This document shows positions 45,962-56,467 of a stretch of 64,000 nt of DNA, piece by piece (within the stretch, counting starts at the first letter, position 1; each line of letters opens with the position of its first letter). The DNA is from Synechococcus sp. UW105 (GTDB taxonomy: Bacteria > Cyanobacteriota > Cyanobacteriia > PCC-6307 > Cyanobiaceae): assembly GCF_900473935.1 (NCBI RefSeq), contig NZ_UCNN01000013.1, positions 1-64,000 on the forward strand. The letters run 5' to 3'. The notes below the pieces were generated by a model. That model did not search any database. It saw nothing but the letters and a program-made list of their open reading frames with translations, and had not been told where the DNA came from. Position numbers and translations under genes: made by a program.

Positions 45962-47734
45962 ATGGTGACGGCAAGTCTCAGCAGTCCAGACCCTTCTGCT
46001 GTGGCTCCGCGACTGTCTCTGCAATGCGAAGCGATCGCAACCGACACCAGCACGATCCGCTCGCTCGACTGGGAGCGCAGTCGCTTCGACATCGAATTCG
46101 GGCTGCGCAACGGCACCACGTACAACAGCTTTCTGGTGCGAGGTGAACGCACCGCCCTGATCGACACCAGCCACGCCAAATTTCGCGACACCTGGATTCC
46201 CCTCCTTCAAGAGCAGATCGATCCCAAGGCCATTGATGTCCTGATCGTGAGCCACACCGAACCGGACCACTCCGGTCTGATCGGTGATCTGATCGATCTC
46301 AATCCCGACATCGAGATTGTCGGTTCAAAGGTGGCGCTCCAGTTCCTCAAAGATCAGGTGCACAGGCCCTTCAGCTCCCGCGCAGTCAAGAGTGGCGAGA
46401 CGCTTGATCTCGGCACGAATGCCGACAGTGGCATGCACCACTGCATCGAGTTCCTCAGTGCCCCGAATCTGCACTGGCCAGACACGATCTTCTCGTTCGA
46501 CCACGGCACTGGAATCCTCTACACCTGTGACGCCTTCGGCCTGCATTACTGCTCCGACGACGTCTTCGATCGTGATCCCGGCGCCATCGCCCCAGACTTT
46601 CGCTTCTATTACGACTGCCTGATGGGGCCGAATGCCCGCAGCGTGCTGCAGGCACTGAAGCGGATGGATGGTCTACCTGAGATCAACACCATTGCCGTCG
46701 GTCACGGACCGCTGCTGCGTCATCACCTCAGCCACTGGGTGAGCGACTACCGCGAGTGGAGCGGCCAGCGCAGCAAGGGGGAGAGCTACGCGGCGGTTTG
46801 TTATCTCAGCCAATACGGCTTTTCAGACCGGATCAGTCAGGCGATTGCGCATGGCATCGGCAAGGCAGACGCCCAGGTTCAGCTCGTGGATCTAAGGGCC
46901 ACTGATCCACAGGAATTAACAGCACTGATCGGCGATGCCAAAGCCGTCGTGGCACCCACCTGGCCGGCGCAACCGGATAGCGAGCTGCAAGCATCGATCG
47001 GCACTCTTCTGGCCGCCCTTCATCCCAAGCAGCTGGTAGGGGTCTATGACGCCTTCGGCGGTAACGACGAACCGATCGATGCGGTCGCCGACCAGCTGCG
47101 CAGTCAGGGCCAGAAGCAAGCGTTTGCACCGCTACGGATTCGCCAGCTGCCCCAAGGCAATGACTACCAGCGCTGCGAGGAATCGGGAACCGACCTCGGC
47201 CAACTCTTGACCAAGGCCAAAACGATCGCAGCGATGAAAAGCCTGGACGGCGAGCTGGACAAGGCCCTCGGCCGCATCAGTGGTGGGCTGTATGTCGTCA
47301 CTGCCAGCCAAGGAGAGGGTGAATCAAGCCGCCGAAGCGCCATGGTCGCCAGTTGGGTGAGCCAGGCCAGCTTCAAGCCACCGGGCCTCACGGTCGCCGT
47401 CGCCAAGGACCGAGCCATCGAAGCCCTGATGCAAGTGGGAGATCGCTTTGTTCTCAACGTGCTGCGTCAGGACAACCACCAACAACTGCTGCGTCATTTC
47501 CTCAAGCGTTTTCCTCCCGGCGCCGATCGCTTCTCCGGGGTGAATGTGCTGGACAACGCGGCCGATGGCGGTCCAGTACTCAGTGAGGCCCTGGCCTACC
47601 TGGGTTGCCGTGTGGAACAGCGCATGGAAGGTCCCGACCACTGGATCATCTATGCCGTCGTGGAGCAGGGCAATGTGTCCGACAGTGACGCCAGCACGGC
47701 AGTGCACCACCGCAAAGTTGGCAATCACTACTGA
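45962..47734 (+). CDS. flv3: Flavodiiron protein, Flv3 type
   Basis: 590 residues in three domains. The metallo-beta-lactamase-like diiron domain (about 1-270) has the canonical ligand set H98-x-E100-x-D102-H103 (SHTEPDHSG), with TCDAFG and GHGPLL further on. The FMN flavodoxin-like domain spans about 275-420 and the flavin-reductase domain about 435-590 (SWVSQASFKPPGLTVAVAKD). Intact ligands mark it as the Flv3 partner of cyanobacterial photoreduction of oxygen to water. It lies upstream of a small membrane protein and of flv1. Confidence 0.92.
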   Translation: MVTASLSSPDPSAVAPRLSLQCEAIATDTSTIRSLDWERSRFDIEFGLRNGTTYNSFLVRGERTALIDTSHAKFRDTWIPLLQEQIDPKAIDVLIVSHTEPDHSGLIGDLIDLNPDIEIVGSKVALQFLKDQVHRPFSSRAVKSGETLDLGTNADSGMHHCIEFLSAPNLHWPDTIFSFDHGTGILYTCDAFGLHYCSDDVFDRDPGAIAPDFRFYYDCLMGPNARSVLQALKRMDGLPEINTIAVGHGPLLRHHLSHWVSDYREWSGQRSKGESYAAVCYLSQYGFSDRISQAIAHGIGKADAQVQLVDLRATDPQELTALIGDAKAVVAPTWPAQPDSELQASIGTLLAALHPKQLVGVYDAFGGNDEPIDAVADQLRSQGQKQAFAPLRIRQLPQGNDYQRCEESGTDLGQLLTKAKTIAAMKSLDGELDKALGRISGGLYVVTASQGEGESSRRSAMVASWVSQASFKPPGLTVAVAKDRAIEALMQVGDRFVLNVLRQDNHQQLLRHFLKRFPPGADRFSGVNVLDNAADGGPVLSEALAYLGCRVEQRMEGPDHWIIYAVVEQGNVSDSDASTAVHHRKVGNHY

Positions 47735-47800
47735 GAGCCATGCAGCATTGGCCTCGACCAGCTCCGGTCCTCAGACCATCCGACAGGATCTGAAACAGCT

Positions 47801-48238
47801 TTGAGCACACCAGACAAGTTTTCACCTGAAGCCGAGCTGTTTCTCGACAGCTGTGAGAGCCCACACGCGCTCGCTCGCGCCATTGATGGGCGCGAATCCA
47901 AACGGTTTGGCCTGCTGCTGAAAGCCAATCAGCGCATCATTCGCAGCAACAAGATCAGGGCACTGGCCGTGTATTGCATCGGGCTCACGCTCGGTGCCCT
48001 CTCGGGCAAAAGCATGGCGCTCGTCTATCTCAGCCTGTTCCTGATCGTCATCCTGTTGCTGCTCAGCAGACGCAAAAAAGACAGAGCCATCAACCAGGCG
48101 GTCGAGTCACGGATCAGCACCCTCCGCAAGCTCGGACTGATCAATGTCTGCCTCTCCCAGCACCACGACAAGGACATCAAACAGATGGAATTAGCTCTGG
48201 GGCTCAGACCACTGCCAGAACATGAACGAGGATCGTGA
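47801..48238 (+). CDS. Small two-helix membrane protein between flv3 and flv1
   Basis: 145 residues if translated from TTG 47801; no ATG or GTG gives a comparable protein. Soluble N-terminus, two adjacent hydrophobic helices (ALAVYCIGLTLGAL and MALVYLSLFLIVILLLLS), then a basic C-terminus. I do not recognise a family. Its position between the two flavodiiron genes, three bases before flv1, suggests co-transcription and perhaps membrane docking of the Flv complex, which is inference. Confidence 0.6.
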   Translation: MSTPDKFSPEAELFLDSCESPHALARAIDGRESKRFGLLLKANQRIIRSNKIRALAVYCIGLTLGALSGKSMALVYLSLFLIVILLLLSRRKKDRAINQAVESRISTLRKLGLINVCLSQHHDKDIKQMELALGLRPLPEHERGS

Positions 48239-48241
48239 ACG

Positions 48242-50083
48242 ATGACGGCAGCAACGATGGAGAACCGGGCCTCAGACCAGTGTCAGGTGCTGAACCTACC
48301 GATCACGAATGGACTGATCAGCCTGCGTGCGCTGAGCCCCCAGCGTCTACGTTTCGAGCTGGAATACGCCCTGGAGCGGGGGAGCACCGCCAATAGTTTC
48401 CTGTTCGACGCTGGTGTCGACAGCCACGGCACGGAACAGCCCGCGGTGCTGGTCCACCCACCAGGTGGGGCCTATGCCGATGTGTTCCTACCTGCCCTGG
48501 CCGAAGCACTGCCTGAGGATTGCGACACGCTGCAGGTGGTGGTTGGTCACGTCAACCCCAACCGGGTTGCCCTGCTGCGTGCCCTGGCCGACACCTATGC
48601 CCAGCTGAGCCTGATCTGCTCCAACCCGGGGGCCAAATTGCTGCAAGAGCTTTGGCAGCAACGGAAACCGCTCTCGCCAGGAGAACCAGACAACCGGCCG
48701 CCTCTGCCGTCTCTGCCGACGCTGCAGGTCGTCCGTCAGGAGCAGCGCATTCCGCTCAGCCACGGCCACAGCCTGCAACTGCTGCCAGCCCCCACCCCTC
48801 GCTGGCCAGGTGGCCTGCTCGCCTTTGAAGAGAGCGAAGGCCTGCTGATGAGCGACAAGCTCTTGTCAGCCCATGTGTGCACATCGGAGTGGGCAGAGAG
48901 CAGCCGCAACGCCACCGAAGAAGAGCGACGGCACTTCTACGACTCTCTGATGGCACCGATGGCCACCCAAGTGGACGCGGTGATCGAACGGCTTGAGGAG
49001 CTCGACATCCGCACGATCGCGCCAGGCCATGGCCCCGCCATTGAAGACAGCTGGCGCAGTTTGCTCAGCGACTACCGACGTTGGGGTGAAAGCCAGCAAA
49101 AAGCTGCCCTGAATGTGGCCCTGCTGTTCGCCAGCGCTTACGGCAACACCGCTGCGATCGCCGATGCTCTGGCCCGTGGCGTCAGCCGCACCGGTGTTCG
49201 TGTGACCAGCCTCAACTGCGAATTCACTCCTGCTGATGAGCTAGTGGCCACCATCCGTTCCGCCGATGCAATTCTGATCGGCTCGCCGACGCTGGGGGGA
49301 CACGCCCCTACGCCCATCGTTTCGGCGCTGGGGACGGTGCTGGCAGAGGGGGATCGCAACAAACCCGTGGGGGTGTTCGGCAGCTTCGGCTGGAGCGGTG
49401 AAGCCCTCGATCTGCTGGAGAGCAAGCTGCGCGATGGCGGCTTCAGTTTCGGCTTCGAACCGATCCGAATCAAATTCAGCCCCGATGCCGCCACGGTGCA
49501 CACCCTGGAAGAAACCGGCACCCGTTTCGCCCGTGGCCTGCAGCAGGAGCAACGCAAACAACAGCGCCGCAGCGCCGGTGGCCTGAGCGAAAGCCGCAGT
49601 GATCCCGCCGTGCTTGCCCTGGGCCGGGTGGTCGGCTCACTCTGCGTGCTCACCGCCAGAAAAGGTCAGGAAAACACAGCCCTAACGGGAGCCATGGTGG
49701 CCAGCTGGGTGAGTCAGGCCAGCTTCACACCACCTGGAATCACCGTGGCTGTCGCCAAGGACCGTGCTGTGGAAGCCCTGCTGCACAAGGGGGATCGCTT
49801 TGCCCTGAACGTGCTGGCAGAGGGTCGCGAAACCAGCACGATGAAACAGTTCCTGCAGCCCTTTTCCCCAGGGGCCGATCGCTTCGCAGGCCTGGAACTC
49901 TCCAGCAGTCCTTATGACCAACCACTGCTCCCCGAAGCCCTTGCCTGGCTTGACGGCGAAGTGAAACAGCGGATGGAATGTGGTGACCATTGGCTGATCT
50001 ACGCCGAGGTGAGCCACGGCAGCCTGCTCGACAGCGAGGCGACGACGGCGGTGCACCAACGACGCAGCGGTGCCAACTACTGA
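48242..50083 (+). CDS. flv1: Flavodiiron protein, Flv1 type (non-canonical metal site)
   Basis: 613 residues with the same three-domain order as Flv3. The metal motif reads GH103VNPN107R108, where the canonical His-x-Glu-x-Asp-His has Asn, Asn and Arg. This degenerate site is the mark of Flv1. Flavodoxin domain about 285-440 (FASAYGNTAAIADALARGV), reductase domain about 455-613 (SWVSQASFTPPGITVAVAKD). Flv1 works as a heterodimer with Flv3 as electron sink beside photosystem I under changing light. Confidence 0.92.
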   Translation: MTAATMENRASDQCQVLNLPITNGLISLRALSPQRLRFELEYALERGSTANSFLFDAGVDSHGTEQPAVLVHPPGGAYADVFLPALAEALPEDCDTLQVVVGHVNPNRVALLRALADTYAQLSLICSNPGAKLLQELWQQRKPLSPGEPDNRPPLPSLPTLQVVRQEQRIPLSHGHSLQLLPAPTPRWPGGLLAFEESEGLLMSDKLLSAHVCTSEWAESSRNATEEERRHFYDSLMAPMATQVDAVIERLEELDIRTIAPGHGPAIEDSWRSLLSDYRRWGESQQKAALNVALLFASAYGNTAAIADALARGVSRTGVRVTSLNCEFTPADELVATIRSADAILIGSPTLGGHAPTPIVSALGTVLAEGDRNKPVGVFGSFGWSGEALDLLESKLRDGGFSFGFEPIRIKFSPDAATVHTLEETGTRFARGLQQEQRKQQRRSAGGLSESRSDPAVLALGRVVGSLCVLTARKGQENTALTGAMVASWVSQASFTPPGITVAVAKDRAVEALLHKGDRFALNVLAEGRETSTMKQFLQPFSPGADRFAGLELSSSPYDQPLLPEALAWLDGEVKQRMECGDHWLIYAEVSHGSLLDSEATTAVHQRRSGANY

Positions 50084-50119
50084 GACATCAAGACGCGGAG
50101 CACCCCGAGAGGAGCTAAC

Positions 50120-50134
50120 TCATAGTCGTTATGA
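50120..50134. promoter_or_regulatory. Short inverted repeat upstream of rubrerythrin
   Basis: TCATA-GTCGT-TATGA, 5-base arms with a 5-base centre, 42 bases before the rubrerythrin start. It could be an operator for a Fur/PerR-like or other regulator, but the arms are short and no consensus is matched. Confidence 0.25.
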
Positions 50135-50175
50135 CTTAGGGCTACGATGAGGGCATCGACTCCCACCCTCTCTCC

Positions 50176-50889
50176 ATGGACCTCTCCAAACCCACGACCC
50201 ACGCCAACCTCGAAGCCGCCTTCGGGGGCGAGAGCATGGCCAACCGCAAATACCTCTTCTTTGCCGATGTGGCCAAGAAGCTGGGGCACAGCGAACTGGC
50301 CAAACTCTTTCGCGACACCGCCGCCCAGGAAACCGAACACGCCTTCGCCCACTTCCGCCTGCTCCACCCCGAGCTGGTGGTGAATGATCCCGCCACGCTC
50401 AGCGACGCCGACAAGCAGGCCCTACTCAGCCGCTGCCTGGAGTTGGCGATCGAAGGTGAAACCTATGAATTCACCACCATGTATCCAGAGTTCGCCGCCC
50501 AAGCGCGCAGCGATCGGGATGGTGGCGCCGCAGCGGAATTCAACGACCAGATCGATGAATCCAAGGAGCACGCCGGCATCTTCCACACCGCCGCCAAAAA
50601 TTTCGGCCTACTGGCTCCGATCGAGCAGCACCACGCCGAGCGCTATGGGGTGGCCCTACAGGCATTTCAGGGCAAAGGAACTGCAGGCGAAGCCTCCGAG
50701 CCCGTGCCAGGCCAATGGATCTGCAAGCTGTGCTCGATGATTTACGACCCCGCCGTAGGCGACCCAGATTCCGGCATCGCAGCTGGTACTCCCTTCGAAG
50801 CCATTCCTGACGACTGGCAGTGTCCGATCTGCGGCGCCCGCAAAGCCAGCTTTGTGCCCTACCGGGAAGCAGAGCTGAAAACAAACTGA
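50176..50889 (+). CDS. rbr: Rubrerythrin with C-terminal rubredoxin domain
   Basis: 237 residues. The N-terminal four-helix diiron domain (about 1-170) shows the Glu-rich helices [33 protein letters not shown] and [10 protein letters not shown]. The rubredoxin domain (about 185-230) has two Cys-x2-Cys pairs, CKLC and CPIC. It reduces hydrogen peroxide to water in the cytoplasm, which fits the adjacent Flv genes as an oxygen-stress neighbourhood. Confidence 0.95.
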   Translation: MDLSKPTTHANLEAAFGGESMANRKYLFFADVAKKLGHSELAKLFRDTAAQETEHAFAHFRLLHPELVVNDPATLSDADKQALLSRCLELAIEGETYEFTTMYPEFAAQARSDRDGGAAAEFNDQIDESKEHAGIFHTAAKNFGLLAPIEQHHAERYGVALQAFQGKGTAGEASEPVPGQWICKLCSMIYDPAVGDPDSGIAAGTPFEAIPDDWQCPICGARKASFVPYREAELKTN

Positions 50890-50940
50890 ACAAGGGCTAG
50901 GGCGTTCAGACTTCAGACCTGCGCGCCCTGCCTTGAAGTG

Positions 50941-51465
50941 ATGCTCTCTTCTGCCCCAGGCCTACTGGTGATCGCTGCCAGCAACGGTGAGAACCTCAAG
51001 CTGGCACAGCGATTCGTTGAAGCCACCCAAAAGCTCGACACCACCGCAGACCTGCTTGATCTCACCACGATCGACCTTCCCCTCTTCACCCCCCGGGCCC
51101 AACAAGGAGAAACACCGGCCGCCATCGCAGCTCTCCAGGCACAACTGTTAGCAGCACCACGATGGGTGATCTGCGCTCCGGAATACAACGGCTCGATTCC
51201 GCCCTGCCTAACCAACGCGATCGCCTGGTTATCGGTGCAAGGGGACGACTTCAGGGCCCTATTCAATGGCCGGCCAATCGCGATGGCGACCTTCTCAGGC
51301 GGTGGCGGCATGGAACTGCTGCTGTCGCTGCGCATCCAGCTCACCCACCTCGGCGCCCAAGTGGTGGGCCGCCAGTTGCTCAGCAACCATGCCAAACCCC
51401 CGAAAGACGACAGCATCGCCGACCTGCTGCAGCGTCTTCTGCAAATGACACCTCTCCAACTCTGA
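50941..51465 (+). CDS. NADPH-dependent FMN reductase family protein
   Basis: 174 residues from ATG 50941. Flavodoxin-like fold with VIAASNGENLKLAQRFVEA at the phosphate-binding loop and APEYNGSIPPCLTNAIAWLS, the family signature. Reduces FMN or quinones with NAD(P)H. It lies 51 bases after rubrerythrin and 37 bases before a pirin, all on the same strand. Confidence 0.88.
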   Translation: MLSSAPGLLVIAASNGENLKLAQRFVEATQKLDTTADLLDLTTIDLPLFTPRAQQGETPAAIAALQAQLLAAPRWVICAPEYNGSIPPCLTNAIAWLSVQGDDFRALFNGRPIAMATFSGGGGMELLLSLRIQLTHLGAQVVGRQLLSNHAKPPKDDSIADLLQRLLQMTPLQL

Positions 51466-51502
51466 GCCGATCACGCGGCATCACCTCCCCAACGGCGAAG
51501 CC

Positions 51503-52252
51503 ATGACCGAACCAGCATCGATCAGTGATTCCGACCTGGTGCTCCGCCCTGCCGGAGAACGCTTCCACAGCGAGCGAGGCTGGCTCAACTCTTGGCACAG
51601 CTTTTCCTTTGCAGGTCATCACCATCCCGATTGGATGGGCTTCGGACCGCTGCAGGTGATCAACGACGACGTGATCGCGGCAGGCCAGGGCTTTGGCATG
51701 CATCCCCACCGCGACATGGAAATCATCACCGTGATGGTGGAAGGCCAACTCAACCATCGCGACTCGATGGGTCACAGCGGGGTGATTCACGCTGGCGATG
51801 TGCAGCGCATGAGCGCCGGCACGGGCATCGTGCACAGCGAAGTGAACGAAGGAGACGTGCCCTGCAGGCTGCTGCAGGTTTGGATCGAACCAGACGAACT
51901 TGGCCTCTCGCCGAGCTACGAACAACGCCAAATCGCCATCGGCACCGACTGGACACCGCTGATCGCTCCGAACCAGCCAGAGGTGATGGCGATCGCCAGA
52001 CCCGTGCAGATCTGGCGTGCCCAGCCCCCAGTCGGCGCAGAGCTGCCCCTGCCTGCGTTTGGTGACGAGAACGCCTGGATCCAAATGATCGACGGCAACG
52101 CCGAGCTCACAGGCGAAGCAGCAAACGCACCCATCCAGCTGGGGCGGGGCGACGGCATCGGCCTGCTCAAAAGCACCACCCACTGCAGCCTGCGCAGCAG
52201 CAGTGGCAGCAGCAGTGATCGTTGCGATGCCCTGCTGTTTCTCCTGAGCTGA
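51503..52252 (+). CDS. Pirin family protein
   Basis: 249 residues, bicupin fold. Metal-binding residues are seen in SFAGHHHPDW, GMHPHRDMEIITVMVEG and GTGIVHSEVNEG (His-x-His plus His and Glu). The family includes quercetinase-like dioxygenases and transcription cofactors, so the exact role is open. Follows the flavin reductase gene closely, which suggests a redox-stress operon. Confidence 0.9.
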   Translation: MTEPASISDSDLVLRPAGERFHSERGWLNSWHSFSFAGHHHPDWMGFGPLQVINDDVIAAGQGFGMHPHRDMEIITVMVEGQLNHRDSMGHSGVIHAGDVQRMSAGTGIVHSEVNEGDVPCRLLQVWIEPDELGLSPSYEQRQIAIGTDWTPLIAPNQPEVMAIARPVQIWRAQPPVGAELPLPAFGDENAWIQMIDGNAELTGEAANAPIQLGRGDGIGLLKSTTHCSLRSSSGSSSDRCDALLFLLS

Positions 52253-52305
52253 TGGGTCCGACAGGGGCACACACCATCCCTAGCGCCCAGCAACAAGCCG
52301 ACCAG

Positions 52306-52319
52306 CATCAACGTTGATG
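52306..52319. other. 14-base palindrome in a 247-base intergenic region
   Basis: CATCAACGTTGATG is perfectly self-complementary. It lies in the AT-richer gap between the pirin gene and the small gene at 52500, where no other gene was seen. Too little context to name a regulator; chance occurrence is possible. Confidence 0.3.
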
Positions 52320-52499
52320 ACATAGGTAGCGTAAGTAACAACATTTCCTAGCCAGATACCCTCTCCAGAAAAGGAAAGCAGACTTTTCGTGGCAGCCTGA
52401 TTGCAATCAATCAGTTGATCCCAAAGAGATTGAAAAATTCTCTTGCACACCACATCTTGTGCCCTGAAATAGCAAGGTGCTCAAGCCCCGCGGACCTCG

Positions 52500-52703
52500 A
52501 TGAGATCTGACATCGCTCTCAAAACGATTCGGTACAGCGGCTTCGTGCTGGTGGAGCAGGCCAACCACTCATGGCAAGTGAGGCCGGAACGCAGCCCGAT
52601 GACTGTTCTTCCTTTTCGGACACCCACCTGCTCGCTGGAGGATGTGAAAGCACTCATCGACTGGAAACTGTCTCAGGAGGAGCAGCTGATCAGGGTCGCC
52701 TGA
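52500..52703 (+). CDS. Small conserved hypothetical protein
   Basis: 67 residues. YSGFVLVEQANHSWQVRPER and LEDVKALIDWKL give it the look of a small folded domain that I associate with short marine Synechococcus proteins, but no function is known. Converges on the small gene at 52731-52949 with 27 bases between stops. Confidence 0.55.
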   Translation: MRSDIALKTIRYSGFVLVEQANHSWQVRPERSPMTVLPFRTPTCSLEDVKALIDWKLSQEEQLIRVA

Positions 52704-52730
52704 CACCCTGCAGCTCCTCCTTCAAACAGT

Positions 52731-52949
52731 TCAGGCAGCCTGAGGAGGCGGGGTTGGCGAATCCTGCAGCTGGAATGGAAGCACCAGGGTGGCCCAGCGC
52801 TCAGGCCGTTCAGGACGCTGACGACGCGCTTGACGCACGCCGAAAGGAACGCGCACGACGTTGGTGCCTTCCATTTGCAGGGTGTGACCCCGCTCAAGAG
52901 CCGACTCCAAACAATCAGGCAACGCCGGTGTGGTGGATTTGATGGTCAT
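52731..52949 (-). CDS. Small basic hypothetical protein
   Basis: 72 residues from ATG 52949, preceded by AGGGGGA. The longer frame from 52988 adds 13 unsupported residues. Arg- and Pro-rich (RQARRQRPERPERWATLVLP). No family recognised. It lies just before the gcvP 3' end on the same strand. Confidence 0.5.
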   Translation of the reverse strand: MTIKSTTPALPDCLESALERGHTLQMEGTNVVRVPFGVRQARRQRPERPERWATLVLPFQLQDSPTPPPQAA

Positions 52950-53044
52950 GGTCCCCCTGCGATGAAGCAGATGCCGAACAGTGTGCAAACACTTTTCGTT
53001 CTACAGAGAAAACCGAAAGGTATTTTTTCGATTTCGATGAAAAT

Positions 53045-56000
53045 TTAACCTGACAGCTGCTGATCCGCCAGATCTGCCACTGAAGGACAGGTGCAGACAA
53101 GGTTGCGATCGCCGTAAGCGTTATCGATGCGGGCAACATGGGGCCAGAATTTGTACTCACGCTGATCCGCCAAGGGAAAGGCGGCCTGGGCTCGGCTGTA
53201 TGGCCGATCCCAGCTCTCAGCAGTCACGGCCGCAAGAGTATGGGGAGCCCGCTTCAGCGGGTTATCGGTTGGATCACTGGCGCCGGTTTCGATCGCCGCC
53301 GCTTCGGCCCGGATCGCGATCATTGCTTCACAGAACCGATCCAGTTCAGGCAGGCTTTCACTTTCAGTCGGCTCCACCATCACGGTGCCGGCCACAGGCC
53401 AGCTCACGGTTGGGGCATGGAAGCCGTAGTCCATCAGGCGCTTGGCGATGTCATCCACCTCAAGGCCTGCTGTGCGCTTGAGCTCGCGCAGATCAAGGAT
53501 GCATTCATGGGCCACTAAGCCGCCTTCACCACGGAAGAGCACCGGGAAATGCGGATCAAGCCGCCGGGCCATGTAATTCGCGGCAAGAAGAGCGATCGCG
53601 GTGGCCTTGCGCAGGCCATGCGGACCCATCAGACGCAGGTACATCCAACTAATCGGCAGGATGCCGGCACTGCCCCAGGGCGCGGCCGACACCGCACTGA
53701 TTGCCTCGTTGCCACCACATGCAGCCAGGGGGTGCCCAGGCAGGAAGGGGAGCAGATGCTCCGCCACACCAATCGGTCCAACACCGGGCCCGCCGCCGCC
53801 GTGGGGAATGCAGAAGGTCTTATGCAAGTTCAGATGACAGACATCGGCTCCATAGGCTCCGGGCCGGCACAAGCCCACCTGGGCATTGAGATTGGCGCCG
53901 TCGAGATACACCTGACCACCGTGGGCATGCACACAGGCACAGATCTCGCGGATCCCCGGTTCGAAGACACCGTGGGTGGAGGGGTAGGTGACCATCAAGG
54001 CCGCCAGACGCTCGCCGTGCTGCTCGGCCTTGGCCTGCAGATCGACGAGATCAATATTGCCGTGCTGGTCGCAAGCGACCGGTACCACCCGCAAACCTGC
54101 CATCACTGCACTGGCCGGGTTGGTGCCGTGGGCGCTGGTAGGAATCAAACAAACATCCCTGCCCACGTCACCGCGGGAGAGATGCCAGGCTCGGATCACC
54201 AACAAGCCGGCGTATTCCCCCTGAGAACCGGCATTGGGCTGCAGCGACACGCCTGCAAAGCCAGTAAGAGCAGCCAACCAAGTTTCCAGATCGGCCACCA
54301 TCTGGCTCAGACCAGCCAGCTGTTCCGGCGGAGCAAATGGATGCAGGGCAGCGAATCCATGCCAACTGACTGGAGCGAGCTCAGCAGCAGCATTGAGCTT
54401 CATCGTGCAGCTGCCCAGGGGAATCATGCTGTGCACCAGCGACAGATCCCTACTCACCAGCTTCTGGATGTAGCGAAGCAGCTCCGTTTCGCTGCGATGG
54501 TGATGAAAGACCGGTTGCTGAAGCCAGGTGTCCTCGCGTAGGGGAACACCGGGGAGAGCCGCTTGTAGCGCCGCATCTCCAAGCAACACCGGCAGCGCAT
54601 CGCCAGCCGGCGGCAGCGGGGCAGCGCCGGCCGCCTGGGCCAGAATCGCCAGCAGGGCATCAACCTCCGCAGCATCGCTGCATTCATCCAGGCTGATCCC
54701 GAAGCCCTCGGCTTGATCTGGAGCAGCACCATCGGGGAGGACCCGCAGGTTGTATCCCTGTTCCGTCGCCAGACGATGCACGGCAGGAGCCTGCACACAC
54801 CGCACATCCACACCGTCAAAACGACAGCCCGCGGCCAAGGGATAACCCAATTGGCGCAGCCCTGCTTCCAATCGAAGGCGGAGATCGACAAGCTGTCGAG
54901 CGATCGCCTCCAAGCCATCCGGTCCATGGTGAACCGCATAGAAGGACGCCATCACCGCCAACAACACCTGGGCGGTGCAAATGTTGCTCGTGGCCTTGTC
55001 CCGTCGGATGTGCTGCTCACGGGTCTGAAGGGCGAGCCGCAACGCTGGCCGCCCTTCCGCATCGCGGGACTGACCGACGATCCGTCCCGGCACCTGACGC
55101 TTGAAGGCTTCACGGGTTGCGAAAAAAGCAGCATGGGGACCACCGCCCCCCATGGGAACACCGAAACGCTGGGCACTGCCCACGGCGATGTCGGCCCCCA
55201 GCTGACCCACCGGGGCCAGCAGCACCTGGGCAAAGGGATCGACCGCAACCGTCGCCAGAGCCTGATGGGCATGGGCCTGGGCGATGACTGCGGTTGGATC
55301 CCACAGCCGGCCGCAACGACCGGGAAGCTGCAGCAACATGCCGAACACATCTTGATCCCAGCGGAAGGCCTCGGGCTCCGCCACGTCGATCACCACCCCA
55401 AGCGGTTCTGCCCGGGTCTGCAACACCGCCAAGGTTTGGGGAAGCACGGCAGCATCCACCAGGAATCGCTTGGCCTCAGGCCTTGTGCACACAGCGAGGC
55501 TGAGGCCCATCGCCTCAGCGCATGCGGTGGCCTCGTCTAACAGCGAAGCATTGGCGATCGGAAGTCCGGTCAGTTCGCTGATCAGCGTCTGAAAATTGAG
55601 CAGGGCCTCCAACCGTCCCTGAGCAATCTCCGCCTGATAAGGGGTGTAAGCGGTGTACCAAGCGGGGTTCTCCAGCACATGGCGCTTGATCAGTGATGGC
55701 GTGGCTGTGTCGTGATAGCCAAGACCAATCAATGAGCGCCGCACCCGATTGCGGGATCCAATCACCCGCAATTCAGCCAAGGCTTCGGCCTCACCACAGC
55801 CCAGCGGCATGCTCTCCACAGGCGGAGCGGCATCAAGAATCGCCCCAGGAACGACTGCGCTAACAAAGGCGTCGAGATCGGCAAAGCCAAGCGACTCCAG
55901 CATCGTTTGCTGGTCCGCCTCACTCGGGCCGACATGCCGTTGCACAAATGGCGAAAGCGAGGAAACCGTTTCTGCGGCAGAAGACGGGCGCTGTTCAAGC

Positions 56001-56080
56001 TGCGTCAAATCGCTCTCGCCGATTCGTGAACGATCGACTGTAAAAAAAAGCGGCTCAGGCAGCGGCCACTTTGGACGCAT
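53045..56080 (-). CDS. gcvP: Glycine dehydrogenase (glycine cleavage P protein)
   Basis: 1011 residues from ATG 56080; the family homology begins near residue 45 ([13 protein letters not shown]). The PLP lysine is in [18 protein letters not shown], with [12 protein letters not shown] nearby. P protein decarboxylates glycine and loads the aminomethyl group onto lipoyl-GcvH. The start overlaps gcvH by 26 bases, so the two are coupled, and their products form one complex. gcvT is not in the window. A T8 run in the early codons is notable but causes no break. Confidence 0.95.
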   Translation of the reverse strand: MRPKWPLPEPLFFTVDRSRIGESDLTQLEQRPSSAAETVSSLSPFVQRHVGPSEADQQTMLESLGFADLDAFVSAVVPGAILDAAPPVESMPLGCGEAEALAELRVIGSRNRVRRSLIGLGYHDTATPSLIKRHVLENPAWYTAYTPYQAEIAQGRLEALLNFQTLISELTGLPIANASLLDEATACAEAMGLSLAVCTRPEAKRFLVDAAVLPQTLAVLQTRAEPLGVVIDVAEPEAFRWDQDVFGMLLQLPGRCGRLWDPTAVIAQAHAHQALATVAVDPFAQVLLAPVGQLGADIAVGSAQRFGVPMGGGGPHAAFFATREAFKRQVPGRIVGQSRDAEGRPALRLALQTREQHIRRDKATSNICTAQVLLAVMASFYAVHHGPDGLEAIARQLVDLRLRLEAGLRQLGYPLAAGCRFDGVDVRCVQAPAVHRLATEQGYNLRVLPDGAAPDQAEGFGISLDECSDAAEVDALLAILAQAAGAAPLPPAGDALPVLLGDAALQAALPGVPLREDTWLQQPVFHHHRSETELLRYIQKLVSRDLSLVHSMIPLGSCTMKLNAAAELAPVSWHGFAALHPFAPPEQLAGLSQMVADLETWLAALTGFAGVSLQPNAGSQGEYAGLLVIRAWHLSRGDVGRDVCLIPTSAHGTNPASAVMAGLRVVPVACDQHGNIDLVDLQAKAEQHGERLAALMVTYPSTHGVFEPGIREICACVHAHGGQVYLDGANLNAQVGLCRPGAYGADVCHLNLHKTFCIPHGGGGPGVGPIGVAEHLLPFLPGHPLAACGGNEAISAVSAAPWGSAGILPISWMYLRLMGPHGLRKATAIALLAANYMARRLDPHFPVLFRGEGGLVAHECILDLRELKRTAGLEVDDIAKRLMDYGFHAPTVSWPVAGTVMVEPTESESLPELDRFCEAMIAIRAEAAAIETGASDPTDNPLKRAPHTLAAVTAESWDRPYSRAQAAFPLADQREYKFWPHVARIDNAYGDRNLVCTCPSVADLADQQLSG

Positions 56081-56444
56081 ATGTGACCGAATCCATCAGC
56101 TCCTGCAGCTGAGCCAGATCAGAGGGACGCACCGCCAGCAACCAGCCCTGGCCATGAGGGTTGTTCTGCAGTTCTTCTGGGCTAGCGAGCACTGATTCGT
56201 TGCGCTCCACAACCTCACCACTGACAGGGGCATACATCTCCTCCACCGCCTTCACCGATTCCACGGTGCCAAAACTGCTACCGCGGCTGAGACTGGACCC
56301 CACCTCGGGCAAATCCACAAAGACGATGTCCCCCAACTGATCCACAGCGAAAGCACTCAGCCCGATACGCACCAGATCGCCATCGGCATGGGCGTATTCG
56401 TGGCTATCGGCGTAGCGAAACTGCTCAGGAAAATCAAAGGCCAT
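56055..56444 (-). CDS. gcvH: Glycine cleavage system H protein
   Basis: 129 residues from ATG 56444 ([18 protein letters not shown]). The lipoyl-carrying Lys65 is in [17 protein letters not shown]. It shuttles the aminomethyl group from GcvP to GcvT. Ends inside gcvP and begins 23 bases after the next upstream gene, so gene order 56468-57772, gcvH, gcvP suggests one transcript. Confidence 0.97.
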   Translation of the reverse strand: MAFDFPEQFRYADSHEYAHADGDLVRIGLSAFAVDQLGDIVFVDLPEVGSSLSRGSSFGTVESVKAVEEMYAPVSGEVVERNESVLASPEELQNNPHGQGWLLAVRPSDLAQLQELMDSVTYASKVAAA

Positions 56445-56467
56445 GGGGCCGGGAGCGGGCAAAAACC

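Noticed and set aside
53750..55540. Long plus-strand frames opposite gcvP
   Set aside because: GC-rich antisense shadows of a well-conserved minus-strand gene with no recognisable domains.
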